DNA from: Belliella buryatensis
Lineage (GTDB): Bacteria; Bacteroidota; Bacteroidia; Cytophagales; Cyclobacteriaceae
DNA: 64,000 bases
Reading direction: 5' to 3'
Assembly (NCBI RefSeq): GCF_900188245.1
Contig: NZ_FZOK01000012.1
Coordinates: forward strand, 1 to 64,000
Every line of letters starts with the position of its first letter. Position 1 is the first letter of the stretch. The notes under the pieces were generated by a model. The model searched no databases. It saw only the letters and a list, made by a program, of their open reading frames with translations, and had not been told where the DNA came from. The translations under genes and the position numbers were made by a program. Positions 10,283 to 17,562 of this stretch are shown here, in pieces.

Positions 10283-11297
10283 AATATATCGAAATAAACT
10301 ATTAATGGGAATTTTGTAGGGGAATTGACCGACCATTCTTCAATTCCTTGTTACCAAGGCAATACTATCCGAAATAGAAAAGAGATAGCGATAAGGAAGT
10401 AAATCTATAAAATAATAATGAATTCAATCAGCGAGAAATGACCCGGATTATGAATTATAAACATTAATTAAACTATAAACATATTTAAGTAAATAAAAAG
10501 TAAATAAAAATTTATAATAAAGATACTGAGGTTTAAATTACAACCTAGTCTTTCGGGCACTTCGGACTTCTTAGGCAAAGCCGTTATGCGTTCATCCCGC
10601 CACGGTGGGCAAGTCGTTAAAAACGTTAAGCATAAGTGATTCGTGAATATGACGCAGTCGCTTCTTTGAACGGTGAACGATTAACATCTCCTTTCGGGTT
10701 CTTTGTGTCCCAAAAAAAGCGGAACGAAGCACTCAAAATCCCACAAAGCACACAATATAATTCTTAGAGATCTCCAATGACTTTAGGGAAAAGGTTAAAG
10801 GAGAAAGGCTAAAGGGTGGAATTCGCGAATATGACGAAGTCGCTTCTTTGAACGATTAACACTTAACATTTAACATTTCTTTCGTGCTCTTTGGGCTTCT
10901 TCGAGTTTTTTGTGACCCTAAAAAGCATCTTTTCAAATTACACTCCTCTTCCTAAACAATTAAGCAGTTAAGCGATTAAACAATTTTTGGTTATTTGCTT
11001 ATTTGCTTATTTGGTTAACTGAATAGAATAGTGAATATTACTGAGTCGATTTAGGGAAAAGGTTAAAGGCAAAAGGCAAAAGGAAGGGAATCGTGAATAT
11101 GACGGAGTCGCTTCTTTGAACGCTTAACGCTTAACATTTAACATTTAACATTTCTTTCGTGCTCTTCGTGCTTCTTCGGGCTCTTTGTGATTTCCTCCCA
11201 GTAGGGATGGTCAAAATAGGAAAAAGGTTAAAGGCAAAAGGACTGGATTCGTGAATATGACGGAGTCGTCACTCTAAACGATTAAGCAGTTAAGCGA
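10283..11297. repeat. Long noncoding gap with dispersed intergenic repeats
   Basis: No convincing gene. The part nearest the adhesin start (10283-10545) is very A+T rich and should hold its promoter, but no clear TAnnTTTG element was found. From about 10550 on, repeats dominate. A consensus 18-mer GTGAATATGACGGAGTCG occurs, with small changes, at 10643, 10825, 11031, 11093 and 11251, usually followed by a T-rich run and short arrays of AACGCTTAAC/AACATTTAAC. Strings such as AAGGTTAAAGGCAAAAGG recur between them. Similar sequence reappears at 12290-12530. Confidence 0.75.
11043..11211. repeat. 169-bp direct repeat, left copy
   Basis: Nearly identical to 12361-12529 at a constant offset of 1318 bp with no indels seen. 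Contains two of the 18-mer elements at or near its start and body, and AACGCTTAAC-type strings. Together the two copies bracket the 11298-12034 gene pair. Confidence 0.85.
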
Positions 11298-11708
11298 TTA
11301 AACATCCCCTCCTACCCTATCATTCAGATCTTTGCTATACCTACAAAACTCTTCAAAATCTAGGCCTGTTTCAATTTTCAGGTCACGGATCATGGCTTCT
11401 GTATCTGCATATCCACAAAGGGAAAGATATTCATTAAGACTGGTATCTTCAGTTGCTTTCTTCACCATTTTCTTAAGGCAATTGATTCTCATCCTTCGAG
11501 TGAGTTGATAAAAAGACTGTTGGTATTCTGAAATTAGCATTTGATTGATCAAATTTTGATCAGCACCTGTTTTTTGTTCTAAGAATTCCAAACTAAATTC
11601 TGGATAGGTATAAACAAACTCTTCTTCTAATAAATACTTCAACTCTTTGGCTAAGTTTTTCTTTTTAGAGTTTGAAATGAATCTATAAATATTTTTGATG
11701 AAATGCAT
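11298..11708 (-). CDS. Small AraC-type double-HTH-like protein
   Basis: A 136-residue protein with no recognised sensor domain. Residues about 38-125 match the layout of the AraC/XylS DNA-binding domain: a first helix-turn-helix (FSLEFLEQKTGADQNLINQM), a long linker helix rich in R/K (RRMRINCLKK), and a second HTH (LNEYLSLCGYADTEAMIRDL) ending in a G-[LV]-DFEEF segment like the GxSPxxFR end of AraC proteins. Conserved positions are degenerate, so DNA binding is inferred. A second protein of the same size and layout lies at 16816-17235. Each stands near a 57-residue Hc1-like gene; here the Hc1 gene is upstream on the same strand but has its own terminator, so the two are probably separate transcripts. 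Confidence 0.75.
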   Translation of the reverse strand: MHFIKNIYRFISNSKKKNLAKELKYLLEEEFVYTYPEFSLEFLEQKTGADQNLINQMLISEYQQSFYQLTRRMRINCLKKMVKKATEDTSLNEYLSLCGYADTEAMIRDLKIETGLDFEEFCRYSKDLNDRVGGDV

Positions 11709-11791
11709 TAGACTTCTACTTTACATTCATTGAAGATTAAAGCTTCTCTGGATAGGGGTTAAATTAAATAACAAATTTTTAAATATATTCG

Positions 11792-11827
11792 AAAAACCCC
11801 AATCAACCTATGTGATTGAATGGGGTT
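11792..11827 (-). terminator. Terminator of the first Hc1-like gene
   Basis: Stem arms aaccccaatcaa / ttgaatggggtt (one mismatch) with a 9-base loop, followed on the minus strand by a short T run. It lies 34 bases past the stop of the Hc1-like gene and before the HTH gene. Confidence 0.7.
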
Positions 11828-11860
11828 CTATTTGCTTAATTTAAGATTAAAAACAAGGAA

Positions 11861-12034
11861 CTAGGCATTTTTCTTTAACTGAATATCTTTTCGAATTTCC
11901 AAAACAAGATTTTTAATTTCCATTAAACCTTTTCGGGCTCTAGTACCTGCTGCGTTATTGTTCTTTTCATAAAACTTCACGAAGTCATCTTCAAGACTTG
12001 CAACCATTTCTTTTAGTTTGTTGAATTCAGACAT
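11861..12034 (-). CDS. Histone H1-like (Hc1-type) mini-protein, copy 1
   Basis: 57 residues from the ATG at 12034. The frame is open further upstream to an ATG at 12103, but the added 23 residues do not resemble the family, and the paralog at 16602-16775 has exactly 57 residues from the equivalent Met. Lysine-rich with the conserved core NNAAGTRARKG followed by an EIRKD segment, as in the short Hc1/histone-H1-like proteins common in Bacteroidota. The family is thought to bind DNA without sequence specificity and to affect nucleoid structure; this has not been shown for this gene. Own terminator downstream. Lies between two 169-bp direct repeats. Confidence 0.85.
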   Translation of the reverse strand: MSEFNKLKEMVASLEDDFVKFYEKNNNAAGTRARKGLMEIKNLVLEIRKDIQLKKNA

Positions 12035-12546
12035 AAATATTTTATTTAAATTAATGATATTACCACCACTTGATGGTATACCAAATATATATGAATAAAT
12101 CATCTCCAGCAGATAAAAGCACTATCACAATTCTATCACAAACTTCAAACAAGCACATAAAATTTAGCAGTTCACTCATGAATTACTACTGTTGAGAAAA
12201 AATATTAAGAAAAGGGATCGCTAAGAGTGCGGAGGAGCAAAGGATGGACGGATGAAGGGTGAAGGGAGAAAGCGGAATTTAAAAAAAAGGACTCCTTAGG
12301 CAAAGCCGTTAAGCGTTAATAGTTAAAAACGTTAAGCGAAGAGGATTCGTGAATATGACGGAGTCGATTTAGGGAAAAGGTTAAAGGCAAAAGGCAAAAG
12401 GAAGGGAATCGTGAATATGACGGAGTCGCTTCTTTGAACGCTTAACGCTTAACATTTAACATTTAACATTTCTTTCGTGCTCTTTGGGCTTCTTCGAGTT
12501 TTTTGTGATTTCCTCCCGGTAGGGATGGTGGAAAAAGAAAAAAGAT
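12035..12546. repeat. Noncoding gap with the same intergenic repeat family
   Basis: The first 150 bases are A+T rich and would hold the Hc1 promoter. From about 12290 the repeat family seen at 10560-11290 returns: 18-mer copies at 12349 and 12411, a segment at 12292-12366 related to 10568-10660 (TTAGGCAAAGCCGTTA and following), and the right copy of the 169-bp repeat. No gene seen. Confidence 0.75.
12361..12529. repeat. 169-bp direct repeat, right copy
   Basis: Partner of 11043-11211; ends 17 bases before the stop of the TPR regulator gene. Confidence 0.85.
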
Positions 12547-14190
12547 TCAATAGTCTACAAAAAAATCGTAGAGATTGACGTCAGATTTAGTCAGCTTTAA
12601 TTTCCCTCTTAATCTTGTACGCCCTATCTCTATTGCTCTAATGCTCTGACCTGTGATGGCAGATATTTCTTTGGTAGTTAATTGTAACTTGAGGAATGCA
12701 CTCAACCTTCTATCATTATGAGTCAGGTTTGGGTATTCTTCCATTAGTTTTTCAAAGAATCCAACATATACGCCACTAAACCGGAGTTCAAATTCAGACA
12801 AAGTATTGACCGTTTGGCCTGTTTTAAGGCTATTCAAGATTTTATCTAAGTCTTCTTTGAGGGCATCATTTTTTGATAGATTTTTGGTAATAGACTTGAG
12901 CATTTCATCTTTTTGCAGTGCTTGCATAGAAGCCAAGGTCAATTCTTTCTGGGTACTTTCTACCCTTTGTTTTAATACTTCTGTTTGTTCCAAATTCTGC
13001 TCAGCCTCTTGTGCTAGTTTCTCTTTTTCCGACTGAACCTTATCCAAGTTTTTCTTGACCAAAACTGCCCTTGCATAAAATCCAATAGCAACCAACAGTA
13101 AGCCAATCATGGATGCTATGAGCAGTTTTTTGTTTTTCTGATAGAGCAGTTGCAATTGATTTTTTTCTACCCTAAACTCTGCCAGCAACTCTTCTTTGAG
13201 TAATTTTTCAGCAGTATTTTTAAGATTCAGAGAATCCTCATACATTTTACTTTGACTGAGATATACAAAGGCAGAGTCCTTGTTCCCTATTTGATCATGA
13301 AAGCTTGATAAACTTTTGGAAATATGATGAATATGGGAATAACCTTTTACAGATTTTGATTTGAACAATCCTTGATGAAAAGCCTCAATTGCCTGATCGT
13401 ATGCGCCTAACTCTACATAAGATATGCCTAAGCTATAATCGAGCATGGCATCAAATAATAAATTTGAATCATCTTCTAGCTTACTCTTCGCTTCAAAATA
13501 ATACGAGATGGCCTCTTCAATGCGATCAGATTTTCTGTAAAGATCTCCTAAATTATTGAAAAGCTGAATAGTAATTGTCTTCAATTCAGATGAATCCTCT
13601 AACAAAGCAATCCCTTTTCTTAATTCCTCTTCTGCCTTTTGATAATCAGACAACCCAGCGTATATAACCCCAAGATTGTTGTGCATAGTGACTCTGCTTA
13701 GCCGATCTATCTTGTCTTCGGCACCATAGTATTTCAGAAAATACTTTCTTGCCAATTCGATGTATTCTTGTGCTTGAGCATAATCTTCCATCACTAATCG
13801 CAAACTCCCGAATTGGAAGTACCCTTTAGCAAAGCCTAAATCATCTTGATTAACTTCCGCAATTTTGATTACTTCTATAGTGTTTTCTATCGCTTCGGAA
13901 TAGAGCCCTAAGTAAAAGAAAAATTTACCTAAGTTAAGTTCAGTTTCAAGTTTTAACTTTGAATTATTCAATTGATAAGCTAACTCTTTGGCCTGAAAAG
14001 CAAAAGACATAGCCTCTCTGTAGTCTGATCCAGTATTTTTCTTTGACTTCTCAATCAGCTCCATGACCTGAGCGCTATCAAGTAAATCTACAGAGTAAGA
14101 AGCTGAATCACTCCGGGAACAGACTGCAACATGAAAACTATTTATAAAAACTACTAGAGAAAAAAAGATTCTATACACTACTTTAATCAT
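12547..14190 (-). CDS. Membrane-anchored TPR protein with C-terminal LuxR-like HTH
   Basis: 547 residues. N-terminal signal or anchor segment at about 5-24; tetratricopeptide-type helical repeats over about 80-310 (for example NNLGVIYAGLSDYQKAEEEL and NNLGDLYRKSDRIEEAISYY); one transmembrane helix at about 356-373; a coiled coil at about 378-440; and a C-terminal HTH at about 490-535 (TTKEISAITGQSIRAIEIGR) followed by a basic RTRLRGKLKL tail. This TPR-TM-coiled-coil-HTH plan is common among Bacteroidota one-component regulators: the repeats lie outside the inner membrane and the HTH inside. Ligand and targets are unknown. It follows the actin-like/bactofilin genes on the same strand after a gap of about 195 bases, so separate transcription is likely. 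Confidence 0.85.
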   Translation of the reverse strand: MIKVVYRIFFSLVVFINSFHVAVCSRSDSASYSVDLLDSAQVMELIEKSKKNTGSDYREAMSFAFQAKELAYQLNNSKLKLETELNLGKFFFYLGLYSEAIENTIEVIKIAEVNQDDLGFAKGYFQFGSLRLVMEDYAQAQEYIELARKYFLKYYGAEDKIDRLSRVTMHNNLGVIYAGLSDYQKAEEELRKGIALLEDSSELKTITIQLFNNLGDLYRKSDRIEEAISYYFEAKSKLEDDSNLLFDAMLDYSLGISYVELGAYDQAIEAFHQGLFKSKSVKGYSHIHHISKSLSSFHDQIGNKDSAFVYLSQSKMYEDSLNLKNTAEKLLKEELLAEFRVEKNQLQLLYQKNKKLLIASMIGLLLVAIGFYARAVLVKKNLDKVQSEKEKLAQEAEQNLEQTEVLKQRVESTQKELTLASMQALQKDEMLKSITKNLSKNDALKEDLDKILNSLKTGQTVNTLSEFELRFSGVYVGFFEKLMEEYPNLTHNDRRLSAFLKLQLTTKEISAITGQSIRAIEIGRTRLRGKLKLTKSDVNLYDFFVDY

Positions 14191-14385
14191 TTTGGTAGAC
14201 TTAATGCAATGCTAAAATAGTGTTGAAAAAATTAAAAATCGAATGCTCCCAATTATCAGTTTTAAAAGGTAAATTAAATGAAACTTATGTTTATTTTTTT
14301 GTACATAGTCAAACAACACGATTTGCCTTTTAAGACACTATTTGCCAGAGACTTTCAACTTTAGGCAGAAGAGCTGCATTAATTT

Positions 14386-14742
14386 TTATAGCGCTATTTT
14401 GGACCACCTATACACTAATAGATTAAGTATTAATAAAAAGACAATAATCCCCATGACAATTATCAATCTTTCTTCAATAGAAAATAAATCTATTAGCTCT
14501 TGGTCAAAAGCATCCAGTGAAAGAATTGGATATTCAATATCAAATATATCCACAAGCTGAATAGATAACTGGTCATCAAAGCAGTACATATCTTGCTCTT
14601 GAGAATTTTCTGGAGAACTTGACAGGAAAGAAAAAGAGATTCTGTTGAGAAAATTGATTTGTACCATAAAAAGTATCTTGGCGGAAACATAAAAAATTTC
14701 CACCATTAGTAAAATTTGAAATATTAAAAAAGGCAAGCACAT
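14386..14742 (-). CDS. Possible small membrane protein downstream of the bactofilin
   Basis: 118 codons starting 23 bases after the bactofilin stop. The N-terminal 30 residues are hydrophobic, the centre is acidic (ENSQEQDMYCFDDQ, DAFDQELIDLFSIEE) and residues about 92-112 form a clear transmembrane helix (LIIVMGIIVFLLILNLLVY) followed by a basic end. Met27 would give a 92-residue form with only the C-terminal helix. Other open frames overlap this stretch, but they lack a membrane segment and look like shadows. No family recognised. If real, it would be the third gene of the actin-like/bactofilin operon and could supply a membrane anchor; that role is speculation. Confidence 0.4.
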   Translation of the reverse strand: MCLPFLIFQILLMVEIFYVSAKILFMVQINFLNRISFSFLSSSPENSQEQDMYCFDDQLSIQLVDIFDIEYPILSLDAFDQELIDLFSIEERLIIVMGIIVFLLILNLLVYRWSKIAL

Positions 14743-14765
14743 TTGAATTGACAGTTTGGTTTAAA

Positions 14766-15269
14766 TTATATCCATCCCCCTCCGAATATAGCATTTTCTG
14801 GATTATCGATTACATCTTGAATATTGGAATAAGTACTTGACTTAGTAGAGAATCTATTAATTGAACGATCTACATCAATATCCAATAATTTCAGCCTTCT
14901 TTGCTCACGAATGACTTCAATATCTAAATCAGGTAAGGCCTTATCAATTTGAATATTCCCCTCTACTTTAGACTCCTTATCAATAGATATTTTTTTGGTA
15001 ACCAAACCTCCTTTCAAAACTGCTGTGTCAGCTAAATTGATACCTTTTGATGCGTAGATTTCTCCCTCACAAGTACCGAAGAGCTCGATCCATTCGGCAT
15101 GGATCGGCCCCTTTACTTCAGCGTCTATACCGATTATTACTTTTCCCGCACAGAGGACGGTACCCTCTATCTTCCCTTCTATCCTTAGGTCCCCTTTTGT
15201 CACGATATCTCCAGCAAAATATAAATTCTTGGAAAAAATAGTTACGTCTATCTCTTTACTTAATCCCAT
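14766..15269 (-). CDS. Bactofilin (polymer-forming cytoskeletal protein)
   Basis: 167 residues. A short N-terminal tail precedes the bactofilin beta-helix core at about 15-110, built of short repeats (GDIVTKGDLRIEGKIEGTV, VKGPIHAEWIELFGTCEGEI) ending with SKVEGNIQID. Bactofilins polymerise without nucleotides into filaments or sheets, often at membranes. The C-terminal tail (about 111-167) has a charged stretch (REQRRLKLLD) and is Ser/Asn rich. The gene begins 21 bases after the stop of the actin-like gene, so co-transcription is very likely. The pairing of an actin-like ATPase with a bactofilin in one operon is the notable point. Confidence 0.9.
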   Translation of the reverse strand: MGLSKEIDVTIFSKNLYFAGDIVTKGDLRIEGKIEGTVLCAGKVIIGIDAEVKGPIHAEWIELFGTCEGEIYASKGINLADTAVLKGGLVTKKISIDKESKVEGNIQIDKALPDLDIEVIREQRRLKLLDIDVDRSINRFSTKSSTYSNIQDVIDNPENAIFGGGWI

Positions 15270-15290
15270 AATAATAAATCTCTTAATTGC

Positions 15291-16331
15291 TTAGCTTTCA
15301 ACTTTGAATGTACAGATCACAGTAGTGGAGTTACCAATATCCAAACCCATGGCCCTACCTTTATCACCTCCATTAGCCATCAAACTATTGAAACAATACC
15401 CCTTGGCAGCAAGATATGCAGCATCTTCAGGAACTTTAACATCTAGTATGTCCGTAAACTCTTCTTGAAAACAATCTAAAAGCTCATCATAAAGTGCTCC
15501 TCCACCAGCTAAATACATGGTACTAGATTTAGAAAAATCATTGTCATCAAATGCCTTTCTCAATGCTGGGGACACTACATCCTCGTAATACTGCCTGAGT
15601 ACCTTACGCTTAAGGTCTGAAAGATCTACCCTTTTTCTGTTTAAAAAAATAAAGGAGTTTCTGAAGGCTGTGTCAATCTGATGCTCATTTTTCAAATCAA
15701 GATAATAAGTCTTAGACAATTCTGCTTCTAGCAACTTGACTGCATATCGCAAACCAAAAGTAGAAACTGAGGACCTTTGTACCAATCCACCTTCTGTAGA
15801 AAGTATGGCTTCAAAGGTTCCATACCCGAGGCTGACCACAAAGAAATTCCCTCTTGCAGTGCCAAGTTTCCTGAGTGCTAAAGCACAACTTACTGCTTCG
15901 GGCATGACATAGGCATTGTCTACTTCCGCTACAACTTTCTTCTTCCCTCCAGAAGAGAAGGTTGCAGTGTCAAATTCTAGAATATGCTCTCCCACGAGCA
16001 TTTCCCTTGCTTGGTCTTTATACAATTGAAATGTAGAAAAAGGGAAACCAGTAGTCAAAGTGATCGGATTACCAATCTTATGAAAGCCCAGAAGTAAGCC
16101 AGACTTTAAAAGTACCTTGTAGTCTAATTCATCTGGTGCTCCATTGATATTTTTGTGTGGCGAAATACCTTCCGATAATGCGAGATTCCCAACTATATAC
16201 GCTGTATCCTTTTGAACGATTTTAAGCCCATTCACAAGATCTTTCGAGACAAAACGAAGATCTACATTATTACTTTCGTATACACTTGGAATTTGTTCTA
16301 CTTCCAAAACGTTTTCAACGTTAATATTCAT
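15291..16331 (-). CDS. Actin-like (ParM/StbA-type) ATPase with a circularly permuted motif order
   Basis: 346 residues. The body matches the ParM/Alp/StbA group: an early VEQIPSVYES segment (equivalent to the FPS segment that normally follows phosphate-1), a middle GFPFSTFQ segment, a phosphate-2-like motif VVSLGYGTFEAIL at 165-177 in which the usual Asp is Ser167, and an adenosine motif YLAGGGAL at 273-280, then PEDAAYLAAKGY. The phosphate-1 motif, which should be within the first 15 residues, is absent there. Instead GLDIGNSTT sits at 329-337, nine residues from the C terminus. An in-frame stop lies 21 bases before the start ATG, so no N-terminal extension was missed. This order fits a circular permutation that moves the first beta-hairpin to the end. 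Filament formation or DNA segregation is inferred from the family only. Confidence 0.85.
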   Translation of the reverse strand: MNINVENVLEVEQIPSVYESNNVDLRFVSKDLVNGLKIVQKDTAYIVGNLALSEGISPHKNINGAPDELDYKVLLKSGLLLGFHKIGNPITLTTGFPFSTFQLYKDQAREMLVGEHILEFDTATFSSGGKKKVVAEVDNAYVMPEAVSCALALRKLGTARGNFFVVSLGYGTFEAILSTEGGLVQRSSVSTFGLRYAVKLLEAELSKTYYLDLKNEHQIDTAFRNSFIFLNRKRVDLSDLKRKVLRQYYEDVVSPALRKAFDDNDFSKSSTMYLAGGGALYDELLDCFQEEFTDILDVKVPEDAAYLAAKGYCFNSLMANGGDKGRAMGLDIGNSTTVICTFKVES

Positions 16332-16601
16332 TCTAGCAGGATTTAATCTTTATCAAATAGGAAGATGGTGAACATCACATAATTGTTTTTAAAATGTGGT
16401 GTTGATCATTTTATTATTCACAAAATTACTACTTGAATTCAAATTAAGGCCACAATGACTTTTTAAGTAAATAAAATGCAACTAAACTATTCTACTTAAA
16501 GATTAAATATTTTCATTAAAAAAATGATTCATTTAATTTAAAAAAATGCGGCCAAACATTAATGTTCAGCCGCAAAAGTACTAGGGGTAAATTACAGCAA
16601 C
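16332..16601. promoter_or_regulatory. Upstream region of the actin-like/bactofilin operon
   Basis: 270 A+T-rich bases without a gene. A TAATTTTG sequence fitting the Bacteroidota -7 consensus TAnnTTTG lies on the minus strand at 16421-16428, about 90 bases before the operon start; no well-spaced -33 TTTG was found, so it is only a candidate. The left part of the Hc1 copy-2 terminator is at 16541-16574. Confidence 0.3.
16541..16574 (-). terminator. Terminator of the second Hc1-like gene
   Basis: Arms tgcggc/gccgca enclose an inner palindrome acattaatgt, and on the minus strand the stem is followed by six or more T. It lies 27 bases past the stop of the Hc1-like gene. Confidence 0.8.
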
Positions 16602-16775
16602 TTACTTATTTTTCCTATCTTGTACGTCTTTTCTGATCTCTTGAGCAAAGTTTTTTAATTCAAGCATTCCTTTTCTGATTCGTGTTCCAGCAGCTTTATT
16701 TTGCTGTTCATAAAACTTAGTAAAGTCTGCTTCTAATGCATTTACTAGGGCTGATAATTTTTCGAATTCTGTCAT
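16602..16775 (-). CDS. Histone H1-like (Hc1-type) mini-protein, copy 2
   Basis: 57 residues translated directly from 16775 to the TAA at 16602. Core: ALEADFTKFYEQ, then NKAAGTRIRKGMLELKNF and QEIRKDVQ, with a lysine-rich end. It matches copy 1 (11861-12034) in length and in every conserved block. Likely a non-specific DNA-binding nucleoid protein of the short Hc1-like family. It starts 40 bases after the stop of the HTH gene at 16816-17235 and may be co-transcribed with it; a strong terminator follows. Confidence 0.85.
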   Translation of the reverse strand: MTEFEKLSALVNALEADFTKFYEQQNKAAGTRIRKGMLELKNFAQEIRKDVQDRKNK

Positions 16776-16815
16776 TTTAAGTTTTTGTTAATTTGGATTG
16801 AAATTTAAAGTACTA

Positions 16816-17235
16816 TTATTTTAATTTATTAATCATAGGAAGCGGAAAATCCACGCCCATTTCTGATTTAAAATCATCGAGCATGGATTGAATAGTTATA
16901 TATCCAGTGAATTTAGCATACTCCTGAAGACTCAGAGCTCCGCCATATTTATAAAAAAAACTAATCAAATACTCTACTCTGCTCTTTTTAAGCCAAGCAT
17001 CAAATGATAGATCAAATTCTTCAGAAAAAAGCAAATTGACGTCTTCTTCAGACAATCCCAATTCTATAGAAAGGTTGGCTAAATTGAAATTTTGATTTAG
17101 AAACCTTTGCTCTACATGTACGAACCTATGTAATGCCATCAGAATGACTTCCTGTGATCTTTTATTACTGCTTTCCTCAGAAACACCCATTTTTATTAGC
17201 AGATACTTTTCATTTAAACTTGCCTTTATAATCAT
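16816..17235 (-). CDS. Small AraC-type double-HTH-like protein, paralog of 11298-11708
   Basis: 139 residues. After a variable N terminus, residues about 45-130 show the two-HTH AraC layout: FNLANLSIELGLSEEDVNLL, a linker helix with KKSRVEYLISFF, and a second HTH LQEYAKFTGYITIQSMLDDF ending in MGVDFPLP. As in the paralog, AraC consensus residues are eroded and there is no ligand-binding domain, so DNA binding is plausible but not certain. It heads a probable two-gene unit with the Hc1-like gene 16602-16775. Starts such as the ATG inside the first 20 residues cannot be excluded. Confidence 0.75.
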   Translation of the reverse strand: MIIKASLNEKYLLIKMGVSEESSNKRSQEVILMALHRFVHVEQRFLNQNFNLANLSIELGLSEEDVNLLFSEEFDLSFDAWLKKSRVEYLISFFYKYGGALSLQEYAKFTGYITIQSMLDDFKSEMGVDFPLPMINKLK

Positions 17236-17562
17236 CGAGTAAAAAGATTTTTTTCTTTAGAATAATTTTTCTGGATGATTAAGATTCTAAATTATAAATT
17301 AATGAATAACAGTAATTTCAATCAGGACAGGTATTTTAAAAAATGGAATTTAAAGTAAATTAAAAGAAACATATCAAAAGGATTTCCATTCCAATACAGC
17401 GTAATTCAAAAACTTCCTTTAATTCCTAATTAAAGATTGTGAGGTCAATTTTAAAAACATTTAAAACAGATCATTTACATAAATTTACATTATTTTTATT
17501 TTATTAGTTGTCGGGTTTAAGAAATCTTATCTTTATTCAAAATCAATGCTTTACACGTAGGA
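17236..17562. other. A+T-rich divergent intergenic region
   Basis: 327 bases between the minus-strand HTH gene and the plus-strand YdcF-like gene. It must carry promoters for both directions. I see no clear TAnnTTTG element, repeat of the 10.3-12.5 kb family, or small gene in it. Confidence 0.5.

Noticed and set aside
11861-12103. An 80-residue version of the first Hc1-like protein
   Set aside because: The extra 23 residues are unlike the family; the paralog has exactly 57 residues from the equivalent Met.
10283-12546. Possible CRISPR array or IS element in the repeat-rich gaps
   Set aside because: The repeats are irregularly spaced, imperfect and partly overlapping, with no spacer regularity, no cas genes, no transposase and no paired terminal inverted repeats.
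14493-14794. Two further minus-strand frames next to the bactofilin stop
   Set aside because: They overlap the 14386-14742 frame and the bactofilin end, have no recognisable domain and no membrane helix. A frameshift between them and 14386-14742 cannot be fully excluded.
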